Positions 1 through 7,518 are shown, counted from the stretch's first letter. The stretch: DNA of 19,394 bases from Alphaproteobacteria bacterium (GCA_011522945.1 WTHY01000065.1:1-19394); one strand, 5' to 3'. Program-made: numbers and translations. Notes: generated by a model not told the origin, from the letters alone.

Positions 1-892
1 CACAATAGCGTGTCACAACACCGGATTTATCCCGCGGGCTGATGATCAATTCAGGCCGCGGCTGCGCATCTGGTCCTGACCAAAAACGTGCAACACCTGG
101 TACCTGACACGCAATTTTGCCCTTTGGGCCAACAGCAGATACATATTCCTGGAAACGAGCCCCTTCTGCAAACATGCAAAGCTCCAACATAGCTCTCTGG
201 CCGCCGTCAAAATCGATCAGCACATAACCATGATCAAGAATATCTGGTGTCTCTCCGTCATAGCGTTCATCAAGGTGATTATGGGCCTGTCCGGCAGACG
301 CAGAGACGCGCACAGGCTCTGCCTGTAAAATATGGCGCATCAAATCAAAGAAATGACAGCATTTCTCTACAAATGTGCCACCTGAATTTCGATTAAAGCG
401 GTTCCAGTCACCTACCTTTTCCAAAAAGGGAAACCGGTGTTCTGTAATGCTGAGCATCTGAACACCGCCGGTAACAATGGTCGCTTCATCAATCAAGGCT
501 GCTATTGGCGGCATATAGCGATATTCCATCGCTACCCATATTGGCGCGCTGTAATCAGTCTGAAATTGTGCCATATCCGCAGCATCTTTTGGATCTGTAT
601 AGAGTGGCTTCTCCACCAGAATGGGTAGACTCACCTGTGAGGCAATCTGCCGGAGCTGATCAGCATGGCAATGATTTGGGCTAACAATAACAAGCGCATC
701 CAAATGCTTTAATGCTAATAAAGCGTCAAGACTATCTGGGAATACGGCTTGCGGTGCGAGCGCTTTGGCTTCTGCACGCATATCTGCGTCTGGTTCAAAA
801 ATCGCGCTGATCTCAGTATCAGCAAGTAGCTGAATATTGCGAATATGCTCGCGGCCCATCATGCCACACCCAATCAACCCATAACGCTTCAT
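1..892 (-). CDS. Gfo/Idh/MocA family oxidoreductase or NAD-dependent glycosidase, partial (C-terminus beyond left edge)
   Basis: The reading frame is open from an ATG at 892 down to base 2, giving 297 residues with no stop, so the C-terminus lies outside the window. The N-terminus is a Rossmann fold with a GLIGCGMMG dinucleotide-binding loop (residues 5-13), and the family EKP motif is at residues 94-96 (K95 is the usual catalytic lysine). A second conserved block, GDWNRFNRN followed by EKCCHFFD (residues 161-183), belongs to the substrate-binding domain. No signal peptide is visible, so it should be cytoplasmic. The family oxidises sugars or cyclitols with NAD(P); some members (GH109, GH188) are instead NAD-dependent glycosidases. 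It is divergent from an SsuD-like monooxygenase and an aldo-keto reductase that resemble a sulfoquinovose pathway, which makes a GH188-type sulfoquinovosidase a reasonable guess. The family is certain; the substrate is inference. Confidence 0.9.
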   Translation of the reverse strand, partial: MKRYGLIGCGMMGREHIRNIQLLADTEISAIFEPDADMRAEAKALAPQAVFPDSLDALLALKHLDALVIVSPNHCHADQLRQIASQVSLPILVEKPLYTDPKDAADMAQFQTDYSAPIWVAMEYRYMPPIAALIDEATIVTGGVQMLSITEHRFPFLEKVGDWNRFNRNSGGTFVEKCCHFFDLMRHILQAEPVRVSASAGQAHNHLDERYDGETPDILDHGYVLIDFDGGQRAMLELCMFAEGARFQEYVSAVGPKGKIACQVPGVARFWSGPDAQPRPELIISPRDKSGVVTRYC

Positions 893-921
893 ATCTTCTA
901 AACCTTATTCATCAGAGGTGT

Positions 922-940
922 CATTTAGGCGTTCTAAATG
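922..940. promoter_or_regulatory. Perfect inverted repeat, candidate operator of the divergent intergenic region
   Basis: CATTTAG (922-928) and CTAAATG (934-940) are exact inverted copies separated by GCGTT. The site is 30 bp upstream of the Gfo/Idh/MocA start codon at 892, where a dimeric regulator would block transcription. A weak minus-strand promoter can be drawn just upstream (-35 AAACAA complement at 969-974, -10 ATATTA complement at 945-950, 18-bp spacing). The site does not have the central CG and GAAA/TTTC arms of the LacI-type operator near aglE, so a different regulator is likely. The TTTAG/CTAAA core loosely recalls Irr iron-control elements, but nothing else here points to iron. 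The remainder of 893-1172 shows no gene and no other clear signal. Confidence 0.4.
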
Positions 941-1172
941 CCAAATATTAGCTCGCTTCATTCACAAGAAACAAGTTGATTAGCTATGGCAAGAATAAAC
1001 ACTTTCTGCAATGAGGGATTTGCACACAATAACCAATAATGCATTCATATAGGTGCTTCATAATTGTCTCAAAACAGAATAGACTATGATCAATGAGATT
1101 ATACAAGCACCCCATGCGCCGGTTAGCCGATAATGACCATGGGGCTGATGTTGCATAGATTAGGAAGTGAAA

Positions 1173-2330
1173 ATGAGTGTTGTACCCGTTCAATCTGCTG
1201 ATTTAGACGCAAGCGAGGTGGCATGGTTTGCACCACTTTGTTCAGATGATTATCAATTTTTGGGATTTCCTGAGGGGGCGTATCGATCAAGCTGGGATAA
1301 TACATCTGCCATTATCCGCCGTGCAGATGAGCTTGGATTTCGAAATATCCTATGTCCCTCCTCCTATCAGGTTGGGCAAGATACGCTGAGCTTCGTTGCA
1401 GGCAATGCACCTCTCACCAATACCATCAATATGCTGGCAGCTGTGCGTTGCGGGGAATTACATCCCCTAATGATGGCGCGAACAATCGCAACACTTGACC
1501 ATATGTTAAAAGGCAGACTGACTGTCAATATCATTTCATCAGACTTCCCAGGAGAAACGGCTGAGAGCGCCTATCGCTACCAGCGCTCTCGTGAAGTCGT
1601 TGAAATCCTAAAAATGGCATGGTCTCAAGAGGTAATTAATTATCAGGGTGAGATCTATAATTTCAGTGATGTTGCTGTCGACCCTGTACGTCCATATCAA
1701 CAAAATGGCGGGCCACTTCTGTATTTTGGTGGCTATTCCCCACCGGCAATTGAATTATGTGCACAGCATTGCGATGTCTATCTCATGTGGCCGGAGACAA
1801 AAGAGAATTTGGCTATGCGGATGAAAGCCGTACATGAACGTGCAGAAACCTATGGCAGGACATTAGATTATGGTCTTCGTGTCCATATGATTGTCCGAGA
1901 TACAGAAACAGAAGCCCGCGAATATGCTGATTATCTTGTCAGCAAGCTCGATGAAGCAGAAGGTAAGGCCATTCGTGATAGGGCTCTTGATTCCACATCC
2001 CTCGGTGTTGCCCATCAATCAGCTAACCGAGATAAAGCAGATGATGCAGGCTATATTGAGCCGCATCTCTGGACAGGTGTGGGACGTGCACGCTCAGGCT
2101 GTGGTGCAGCACTGGTTGGGTCAACAGATCAAATTCTGTCTGAGATTGAATCCTACCAAAAAATGGGTATCCGTGCCTTTATCTTCTCAGGCTATCCGCA
2201 TCTTGATGAGTGTGAAAGCTTTGGAACGCGCGTTCTGCCACATCTGAAGACTTGCTCTCTACCAGAGGTATATGGAAGAGTGCCTGCCGAAACACCTGCC
2301 ACACCATTAGGTGTCGGGCAGAGACGTTAG
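1173..2330 (+). CDS. SsuD-like FMN-dependent monooxygenase (LLM class), candidate sulfoquinovose monooxygenase (SmoC-like)
   Basis: A luciferase-like TIM-barrel monooxygenase of 385 residues, close in length to E. coli SsuD. Such enzymes use reduced FMN from a separate reductase and O2 to cleave C-S bonds of sulfonates, releasing sulfite and an aldehyde. The residues that shape the SsuD sulfonate pocket are all present by motif alignment: W206 (LMWPE), R236 and H238 (GLRVHMIVRDT), R307 (GVGRARSG), Y341 and H343 (SGYPH). The SsuD Cys54 position is not a cysteine. I chose ATG 1173 over the in-frame GTG at 1167 because AGGAAG at 1162-1167 sits 5 nt before it and overlaps the GTG. The next gene, an aldo-keto reductase, starts 16 bp downstream, and LLM plus AKR is the core pair of the sulfo-SMO pathway. 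Another sugar or alkane sulfonate could be the substrate. No flavin reductase is visible in the window. Confidence 0.88.
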   Translation: MSVVPVQSADLDASEVAWFAPLCSDDYQFLGFPEGAYRSSWDNTSAIIRRADELGFRNILCPSSYQVGQDTLSFVAGNAPLTNTINMLAAVRCGELHPLMMARTIATLDHMLKGRLTVNIISSDFPGETAESAYRYQRSREVVEILKMAWSQEVINYQGEIYNFSDVAVDPVRPYQQNGGPLLYFGGYSPPAIELCAQHCDVYLMWPETKENLAMRMKAVHERAETYGRTLDYGLRVHMIVRDTETEAREYADYLVSKLDEAEGKAIRDRALDSTSLGVAHQSANRDKADDAGYIEPHLWTGVGRARSGCGAALVGSTDQILSEIESYQKMGIRAFIFSGYPHLDECESFGTRVLPHLKTCSLPEVYGRVPAETPATPLGVGQRR

Positions 2331-2346
2331 AATTTGAGGTCATATT

Positions 2347-3240
2347 ATGGAACGCGTTAGTCTTTCAGACTCTGTAGAGCTTAGCCGCATCATCTACGGC
2401 ATGTGGCGATTAGCTGATGATACAGATACCAGCACAAAACATGTGCAAGCGAAGATTGAAGCTAATCTTAGCCAAGGCATCACAAGCATGGACCAGGCAG
2501 ACATCTATGGTGATTACGAATCTGAAGCCTTATTTGGTAAAGCCCTTGCTGCAGCCCCGCATTTAAAAGACCAAATAGAAATTATTTCAAAATGCGATAT
2601 TGCGCTTGTCTCAGATAAATACCCAGATAGGCGTGTGAAGCATTATGATACTAGCAGCACCTATATTGTCTCTCAGGTTGAGACCTCATTGAAACTCATG
2701 GATGTTGAGGCGCTTGATGTATTGTTGCTGCATAGACCTGACCCTTTGATGGATGCAGGTGATACAGGAAGAGCTCTTGATATGCTTGTTGAAGACGGCA
2801 AGGTGAAAACCATTGGCGTTTCAAACTTCAAACCATGGGATATTAGCTTATTACAATCTCGCATGAGCACACCAATTTGTACGAACCAAATCGAGATCAG
2901 CCTGCTTGCCCATGAGGCACTCACCAATGGCGATTTAGCCTTTGCGCAAGAACATCAGATTGCGCCTATGGCATGGTCACCTCTCGCAGGTGGCAGCCTA
3001 TTCAATGGGTCAAATGCAAAAGTTCAAGCAGCCTTGGCAGATATGGCAGAAGCCCATAATTGTAGCACAAGTCAAATGGCTATCGCTTGGCTTTTAGCCC
3101 ATCCAGCAGATATCTTGCCTGTTATGGGTAGCAATAACCTCGACCGCATCGCTGAATTTGGCGGTGCCATGGATATCAGCTTAAGCCGTGAAGACTGGTT
3201 TGTTCTATATGAAGCTGCACTGGGCCAGGAAGTCCCCTAG
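2347..3240 (+). CDS. Aldo/keto reductase, YdhF/SmoB-like (candidate 6-oxoglucose reductase)
   Basis: A 297-residue (beta/alpha)8 aldo-keto reductase. The catalytic tetrad is readable as D49 (SMDQADIYG), Y54, K82 (IISKCD) and H129 (LLLHRPDP). Other family marks are KVKTIGVSNF around residue 151 and MAWSPLAGG near 210. The long VKHYDTS segment around residue 97 places it with YdhF-type proteins, and as I recall it resembles SmoB of Agrobacterium over its length. SmoB reduces 6-oxoglucose, the product of sulfoquinovose desulfurization, to glucose with NADPH. The start has GAGGT at 2336-2340, 6 nt before the ATG. It follows the monooxygenase by 16 bp with no terminator, so they should be co-transcribed and sequential in one pathway. 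The AKR call is firm; the substrate is inferred from the pairing. Confidence 0.9.
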   Translation: MERVSLSDSVELSRIIYGMWRLADDTDTSTKHVQAKIEANLSQGITSMDQADIYGDYESEALFGKALAAAPHLKDQIEIISKCDIALVSDKYPDRRVKHYDTSSTYIVSQVETSLKLMDVEALDVLLLHRPDPLMDAGDTGRALDMLVEDGKVKTIGVSNFKPWDISLLQSRMSTPICTNQIEISLLAHEALTNGDLAFAQEHQIAPMAWSPLAGGSLFNGSNAKVQAALADMAEAHNCSTSQMAIAWLLAHPADILPVMGSNNLDRIAEFGGAMDISLSREDWFVLYEAALGQEVP

Positions 3241-3350
3241 ACAAACAGGTGTGCCTGTAAAAATTTGGCGCTGGCTATGATTTTGCAGTTGTAGAAACGC
3301 TGCTTTGGCCAGCACCTTACTGATAGGATCAAATGAAAATTTCACAGGCC

Positions 3351-3410
3351 AGCTAAGATTTTATAGGCTAAGATTTTACAAGCTAAGATTTTACAAGCTA
3401 AGATTTTACC
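3351..3410. repeat. Four tandem 15-bp repeats overlapping the 3' end of aglR
   Basis: Four head-to-tail copies of AGCTAAGATTTTACA lie at 3351-3365, 3366-3380, 3381-3395 and 3396-3410. The inner copies are nearly identical; the first ends in ATA, the second begins with G and the last ends in C. The unit is five codons long, and on the minus strand each copy carries a TAG in the frame of aglR; the stop used (3398-3400) is the one in the first copy that aglR meets. The array therefore contributes the last three sense codons and the stop of aglR, plus three spare copies downstream. It looks like a replication-slippage array. Confidence 0.9.
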
Positions 3411-4444
3411 GGGCCTGTTGATTGGCCTTTCACAAGCTCAGCCTCTAATATACGGGCATGCAATAATGTTGTAGGAGACTCAATCTGCGCAAGCAGACAT
3501 TCTGCCACCATTGCGCCTGCATCAAAGATTGAAGATCGCATAGATGTAAATTGTGGTGGTGTCGTTTGATTGTCAAATGCTGATAAGCAATCATCCCAGC
3601 AGATGAGCGAAATATCCGCACCAATTTGCAGTCCCTGACTATGCATGGCCCGCTGAACACCCAAGGCTAACAGCATCGAGGAACAAAGTATCGCTGTTGG
3701 TCTCTGTCTTTGTTGTAATAATTGAGAGGCTATTTCAAACCCTTTGCGCTCTGACATATCAGTGGCAAATATCCACGCCTCTGGGCAAGTCACACCACAA
3801 TCTAAGAGAGCCGCTTCAAAGCCAGCTTTGCGTCGTTGCGCAAAACTCAACCAATCTGGCCCGTTAATCAGCGCAATCTGCCTATGCCCCAACTCTAGCA
3901 GATATCTCGTTGCTGTCTCAAAACCTCTCTTATTATTCACATCTAACCAGCTATAATCGCTTGGCGTTGATATAGACGCACTTGTTCTGCCATGCACGAT
4001 AAAGGGTATAGCAAGCTCTTGCAAAAGCGCAATGCGCGGGTCATCTGGCACAGGCTCAGACAGAACAAATCCATCAACTTTCTGGCTATTTGTCAGTGCC
4101 CGATATGTCTCTAATTCCTTATCGCGACTCACCATGGAAATGAGCATATCATACCCTGAATCTGCATATGTCTCACCTGCACCAGCAATAAAATCTGCGT
4201 AGAATGGGTTTAAGGTCATATGGTCTGATAGGGTGATAACATGGCCAATTGCCAAGGCCCTACCTGTCGCCAGTTTTTGTGCAGAGCTTGATGGTGCGTA
4301 ATTTAACTCAGCAGCCGCTTGCCGGATTCGCGTCTTAGTTCTGGCGGCCACTTCAGGATAATCAGCCAATCCGCGACTGACAGTCGTTTGTGACAGACCC
4401 AGATAATCTGATAAGTCCTTTAAAGATGTCTTTTTTGCTGTCAT
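3398..4444 (-). CDS. aglR: LacI-family transcriptional regulator, probable repressor of the alpha-glucoside operon (AglR)
   Basis: 348 residues from the ATG at 4444. A LacI-type helix-turn-helix is at residues 6-25 (SLKDLSDYLGLSQTTVSRGL), a hinge near 50-60, and a periplasmic-binding-protein-like sugar domain follows (IGHVI at about 67, a conserved RR..GF segment after NGP, and SLICWDD near the C-terminal lobe). The frame can be extended upstream to a TTG at 4465, but LacI proteins begin their DNA-binding domain within about ten residues, so the ATG is preferred; neither start has a good Shine-Dalgarno. It is divergent from aglE, and a perfect LacI-type palindrome lies between them, so it probably represses the agl operon and perhaps itself, with an alpha-glucoside as inducer. 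The name rests on gene order matching rhizobial agl loci. Confidence 0.88.
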   Translation of the reverse strand: MTAKKTSLKDLSDYLGLSQTTVSRGLADYPEVAARTKTRIRQAAAELNYAPSSSAQKLATGRALAIGHVITLSDHMTLNPFYADFIAGAGETYADSGYDMLISMVSRDKELETYRALTNSQKVDGFVLSEPVPDDPRIALLQELAIPFIVHGRTSASISTPSDYSWLDVNNKRGFETATRYLLELGHRQIALINGPDWLSFAQRRKAGFEAALLDCGVTCPEAWIFATDMSERKGFEIASQLLQQRQRPTAILCSSMLLALGVQRAMHSQGLQIGADISLICWDDCLSAFDNQTTPPQFTSMRSSIFDAGAMVAECLLAQIESPTTLLHARILEAELVKGQSTGPVKS

Positions 4445-4481
4445 ATGTTTCAAGATGCAAATCAATTAGATAAAGAAATTT

Positions 4482-4492
4482 CAAAACGGTTG
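4482..4492. promoter_or_regulatory. aglR: Possible secondary LacI-type operator near the aglR start
   Basis: CAAAACGGTTG has a central CG and CAA/TTG ends like the main operator at 4557-4576, but its inner positions do not pair. It lies 38-48 bp upstream of the aglR ATG, where it could serve autoregulation or DNA looping with the main site, about 75-80 bp away centre to centre. This is a weak call. Confidence 0.25.
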
Positions 4493-4556
4493 CCTCGCAA
4501 AAAACACCCTTGACACCCCCGCAATTTATACGTCCACTATAGCTCTAGTTACGGAA

Positions 4557-4576
4557 AATTGAAAGCGGTTTCAATT
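4557..4576. promoter_or_regulatory. LacI-family operator, probable AglR binding site
   Basis: AATTGAAAGCGGTTTCAATT has exact 8-bp inverted arms around GCGG with the central CG typical of LacI/GalR-family operators. It lies between the divergent aglR and aglE genes, 113 bp upstream of aglR and about 190 bp upstream of aglE, and just downstream of the TTGACA candidate promoter. No second copy of this palindrome was seen upstream of the monooxygenase at 1173. Confidence 0.8.
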
Positions 4577-4723
4577 GACGTTGCTATTTATAGGGTGTTA
4601 GGCTCTATGGCTCGCGTTGGTGGCACTGTCATACAGATGTAATTTTAGCCCATTTCGGGATAATCACATCATCATGCACAGCGTATAACCACGTGGTCGT
4701 TAGAATTATAATCTGACAGCTAC

Positions 4724-4741
4724 TGTATCTGTTAAGATACA
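4724..4741 (+). promoter_or_regulatory. Stem-loop in the aglE leader
   Basis: TGTATCT (4724-4730), GTTA loop, AGATACA (4735-4741) form a perfect 7-bp hairpin 26 nt before the aglE ATG and 15 nt before its GGAGG. No T-run follows, so it is not a terminator. It may stabilise the transcript of this abundant binding protein or be a DNA operator. Confidence 0.4.
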
Positions 4742-4767
4742 TGAGATAGACATTTCGGAGGATACAC

Positions 4768-6129
4768 ATGTCTTTTACTACTAAATTGTTCGGTGCTGCT
4801 GCAGTTGCTGCTGTTGCATCGTTCGCAATGACAGGCGCTGCAAAGGCAGATGTTTGTGACACACCATCAGCAATGGGTGACATGGGCAGCTTTGCAGGCG
4901 AAGTGATTACAATCGCAGGCTCAATGCAGGGCAGAGATGAAGAAAATCTACTTGCAACTGTGAGCTGTTTTGAAAAAGCAACAGGCGCTGTTGTAAAATA
5001 TTCAGGCTCTCGTGATTTTGCGGCGTTGATTGTGGCTGATTTACAGTCAAACAACGCACCAAATATCGCAATTTTCCCACAGCCTGGTCTAGCTGGCGAT
5101 ATGGCAGCTGAAGGTTACCTATCACCTCTTGGTGATGAGACAGCCAGCTGGATTTCTGCCAATTATGCAGATGGTCAGTCCTGGGTTGACCTTGGTACTT
5201 ATAAAAACGCTGATGGGTCTGAAGCTTTCTATGGGTTCCCATTCAAGCAGGATCTGAAGTCACTTGTATGGTATTCACCAGAGCAATTTGAAGATAATGG
5301 CTATGAAATTCCAACAACAATGGAAGAGCTAATTGCCCTATCAGATCAAATGGTAGCAGATGGCAACACACCATGGTGTGTTGGTATTGAATCAGGCAAT
5401 GCAACAGGTTGGACAGCAACAGACTGGATGGAAGATCTGATGCTGCGCACAGCCTCACCTGAGAAATATGACCAGTGGGTGACAAACGAACTACCATTCA
5501 ACAGCCCAGAAGTTATTGCCGCCATGGAAGTTTATGGCCAATTCACACGCAATGATGACTATGTTGCTGGTGGTGCTGCTGCTGTTGCGACAACATTCTT
5601 CGGTGATGCGCCAAAGGGTCTATTCACATCACCAGTTCAGTGTATGATGCACCGTCAGGCCTCATTCATTCCTGCTTTCTTCCCGAATAAGGGCGAAGAA
5701 GTTGCATCTGGTGAAGCAGATTTCTTCTACTTCCCTCCATATTCCTCTTCGAACATGAACTTCGTGAACTCGAAGGGTAAGGTTGTACTTGGCGCGGGTA
5801 CTTTGTACACAATCACAAAGGATTCACCAGCAACACGTGCACTCATCGAATACTTAAAAGAACCAAAAGCACATGAAGTGTGGATGTCACAAGGTGCCTT
5901 CCTAACTGCGCATAAAGGTGCTGATTTATCAGCCTATGCGTCAGAAGCTCAGCGTAAGCAGGGTGAAATCTTGATTAATGCATCAACATTCCGCTTTGAT
6001 GCATCAGATTTGATGCCTGGTGCGATTGGCGCCGGTGCGTTCTGGAGCGAAATGACAGCCTATGCTAATGGTCAGGATGCCCAAACAACAGCTGACAATA
6101 TCCAAGCTGCTTGGGATGCCATTAAGTAA
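4768..6129 (+). CDS. aglE: Alpha-glucoside ABC transporter, periplasmic substrate-binding protein (AglE)
   Basis: 453 residues with a clear Sec signal peptide: a lysine at 6, a hydrophobic alanine-rich core (residues 8-22) and an AKA cleavage site before D28. The mature part is a cluster-B type (MalE-like) sugar-binding protein: ITIAGSMQGRDEENLLATV near the N-terminus, a PQPGLAGDMAAEGYLSPL segment, YGFPFKQDLKSLVWYSPEQF, and the C-terminal helix ending in NIQAAWDAIK. It captures oligosaccharide in the periplasm and hands it to AglF/AglG. It is the first gene of the operon, has the strongest ribosome-binding site here, and is followed by a hairpin terminator before aglF, all consistent with higher expression than the membrane subunits. 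Alpha-glucosides as substrate are inferred from the operon; other glycosides, including sulfosugar glycosides, are possible. Confidence 0.92.
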   Translation: MSFTTKLFGAAAVAAVASFAMTGAAKADVCDTPSAMGDMGSFAGEVITIAGSMQGRDEENLLATVSCFEKATGAVVKYSGSRDFAALIVADLQSNNAPNIAIFPQPGLAGDMAAEGYLSPLGDETASWISANYADGQSWVDLGTYKNADGSEAFYGFPFKQDLKSLVWYSPEQFEDNGYEIPTTMEELIALSDQMVADGNTPWCVGIESGNATGWTATDWMEDLMLRTASPEKYDQWVTNELPFNSPEVIAAMEVYGQFTRNDDYVAGGAAAVATTFFGDAPKGLFTSPVQCMMHRQASFIPAFFPNKGEEVASGEADFFYFPPYSSSNMNFVNSKGKVVLGAGTLYTITKDSPATRALIEYLKEPKAHEVWMSQGAFLTAHKGADLSAYASEAQRKQGEILINASTFRFDASDLMPGAIGAGAFWSEMTAYANGQDAQTTADNIQAAWDAIK

Positions 6130-6155
6130 TGGTAACGTCTAGCTAACATATATGG

Positions 6156-6190
6156 AGAGCACGAGTATCTTTCGTGCTCTTCTATTTTTT
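6156..6190 (+). terminator. Intra-operon terminator/attenuator hairpin between aglE and aglF
   Basis: AGAGCACGA (6156-6164) pairs with TCGTGCTCT (6172-6180) around a 7-nt loop and is followed by TCTATTTTTT (6181-6190). It sits 27 bp after the aglE stop and 57 bp before the aglF start. Partial termination here, or 3'-end protection, would give more binding-protein mRNA than permease mRNA, as is common in sugar ABC operons. Confidence 0.8.
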
Positions 6191-6247
6191 AAAGCGTTTT
6201 TTTCAGGTCTCATCATCTAAAAGCATTAGCCGCTTCAGGAATCTTAC

Positions 6248-7498
6248 ATGCGTTCGATAAAACCCGTTATCGCCGGCAATGGAATAGCGATTTTCCTCAC
6301 TATTATCTGTTTGCTGCCCATCACAGCTATATTTGCCATGGCTGCCACTGCGCCTTTTGACGGGCTAATGGCAAATTTGGGATTATGGCTACATGGCGTA
6401 TTTGGATGGACAGGCGCAGAATTTGACACTGTCTTACGCTTCTCCAAAATTGGCTTTGCCATTCGCATTGTCATAATCGCTGTTGGCATATCCTTTCTAT
6501 ATTTCGGTGTCAGTAATTGGCTTACAATGGGACTGGCCCGCAGGACAGCTGCCGGCTCTATTGGACGCCAATCCACAATCATTGAAGCTATTCAGCCCTG
6601 GATTTTTGTTGGCCCGGCTTTAATGCTTCTTATGCTCTTCTTGCTTGTGCCTGGGTTTTTAACATTTAAGCAATCTCTGCAGGAAGCTAGTGGTAGTTTC
6701 TCGTTCCAGAATTATGCCTTCTTGTGGGACCCTGCAGCCCTTGGCTATGTGCAATTCCGCTTTGCTATGCGTAACAGCTTGATGTGGCTAATTCTTGTGC
6801 CAACTATATGTATTTCCCTTGGCTTGCTGATCGCGGTTTTAGCAGATTCCCTAAAATGGGGCGTGATCGCGAAAACCTTTATCTTTGTCCCGCTGGCGAT
6901 TTCTTTTGTTGGGGCTGCAGTCATTTGGCGGAATATATTTGCAGGCGGCGGCATCGAGGCCCTGCAGACAGTCAATGGTGCAACACCCTCCTATCAAATT
7001 GGCCTGATGAAAGCCCTGCTTGGCCATACGGCTGAATATAATGAGCCCCTATATAATCTTAAATTCTGGGGCAATTTCTTCTTGATGTGGATTTTAGTTT
7101 GGGTGCAGACCGGCTTTGCCATGGTCATTTTTTCAGCTGCCTTACGTGGTGTGCCGCAAGATACAATCGAGGCTGCGACAATCGATGGCGCGAACCCCTT
7201 CCAAATGTTCTTCCGTGTGAAACTGCCGCAAATCTATTCCACCGTCATGGTTGTCTGGACGACATTAGTCATTCTTGTCCTGAAAGTATTTGATATCCCT
7301 TATGCCTTATCAGCCAATGATGATGATAAGTTGCTTCTGGCTGTTATGATGGAAAACGCCCGGAATAACTGGTCTATCGGCGGTGATAATGTTGATAATT
7401 TATTCGCAGCCATTGCCGTAATGCTGATGTTAACAGTGGTACCAAACATGATCTTTAACGGCTGGCGTATCCGTCGTGAACAAAGAAACCTTACATGA
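6248..7498 (+). CDS. aglF: Alpha-glucoside ABC transporter, inner-membrane permease (AglF)
   Basis: 416-residue MalF-type permease. Two extra N-terminal membrane segments (about 10-31 and 68-88) precede the core, which begins at PWIFVGPALMLLMLF (about 117-137). The remaining core helices include 178-199, 211-229, 276-296 and 332-349. The EAA loop that docks on the ATPase is at about 301-328 (GVPQDTIEAATIDGAN...RVKLP). AGGA at 6237-6240 lies 7 nt before the ATG. It pairs with AglG to form the channel. The longer N-terminus, compared with minimal permeases of about 300 residues, resembles MalF-like proteins that carry extra helices. Confidence 0.9.
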   Translation: MRSIKPVIAGNGIAIFLTIICLLPITAIFAMAATAPFDGLMANLGLWLHGVFGWTGAEFDTVLRFSKIGFAIRIVIIAVGISFLYFGVSNWLTMGLARRTAAGSIGRQSTIIEAIQPWIFVGPALMLLMLFLLVPGFLTFKQSLQEASGSFSFQNYAFLWDPAALGYVQFRFAMRNSLMWLILVPTICISLGLLIAVLADSLKWGVIAKTFIFVPLAISFVGAAVIWRNIFAGGGIEALQTVNGATPSYQIGLMKALLGHTAEYNEPLYNLKFWGNFFLMWILVWVQTGFAMVIFSAALRGVPQDTIEAATIDGANPFQMFFRVKLPQIYSTVMVVWTTLVILVLKVFDIPYALSANDDDKLLLAVMMENARNNWSIGGDNVDNLFAAIAVMLMLTVVPNMIFNGWRIRREQRNLT

Positions 7499-7518
7499 GC
7501 AGCAGGGATAGCTAGATA

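Larger units (their letters stand above)
4445..4767. promoter_or_regulatory. aglR-aglE divergent regulatory region with candidate promoters
   Basis: This 323-bp gap holds no credible gene. For aglE two promoter candidates can be drawn. One is TTGACA at 4510-4515 with a poor -10 (CACTAT, 4535-4540, 19-bp spacing), which would put the start of transcription just before the LacI-type operator at 4557-4576. The other is a perfect TATAAT at 4707-4712 without a recognisable -35, which would give a leader of about 50 nt. The aglE ribosome-binding site is a strong GGAGG at 4757-4761, 6 nt before the ATG. I could not identify a convincing aglR promoter. Confidence 0.4.

Noticed and set aside
437..628. 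Plus-strand small ORF inside the Gfo/Idh/MocA gene
   Set aside because: It lies antisense within a clear family member and lacks a ribosome-binding site.
3245..3258. Terminator for the aldo-keto reductase (ACAGG-TGTG-CCTGT)
   Set aside because: The stem is only 5 bp and is followed by AAAAATTT rather than a T-run; not strong enough to annotate.
3351..3410. CRISPR array
   Set aside because: The 15-bp units are directly adjacent without spacers and overlap a coding end, so this is a plain tandem repeat.
4629..5054. Minus-strand open frame across the aglE start
   Set aside because: It overlaps the aglE signal peptide and the promoter region, has no recognisable motif, and is explained as a shadow frame.
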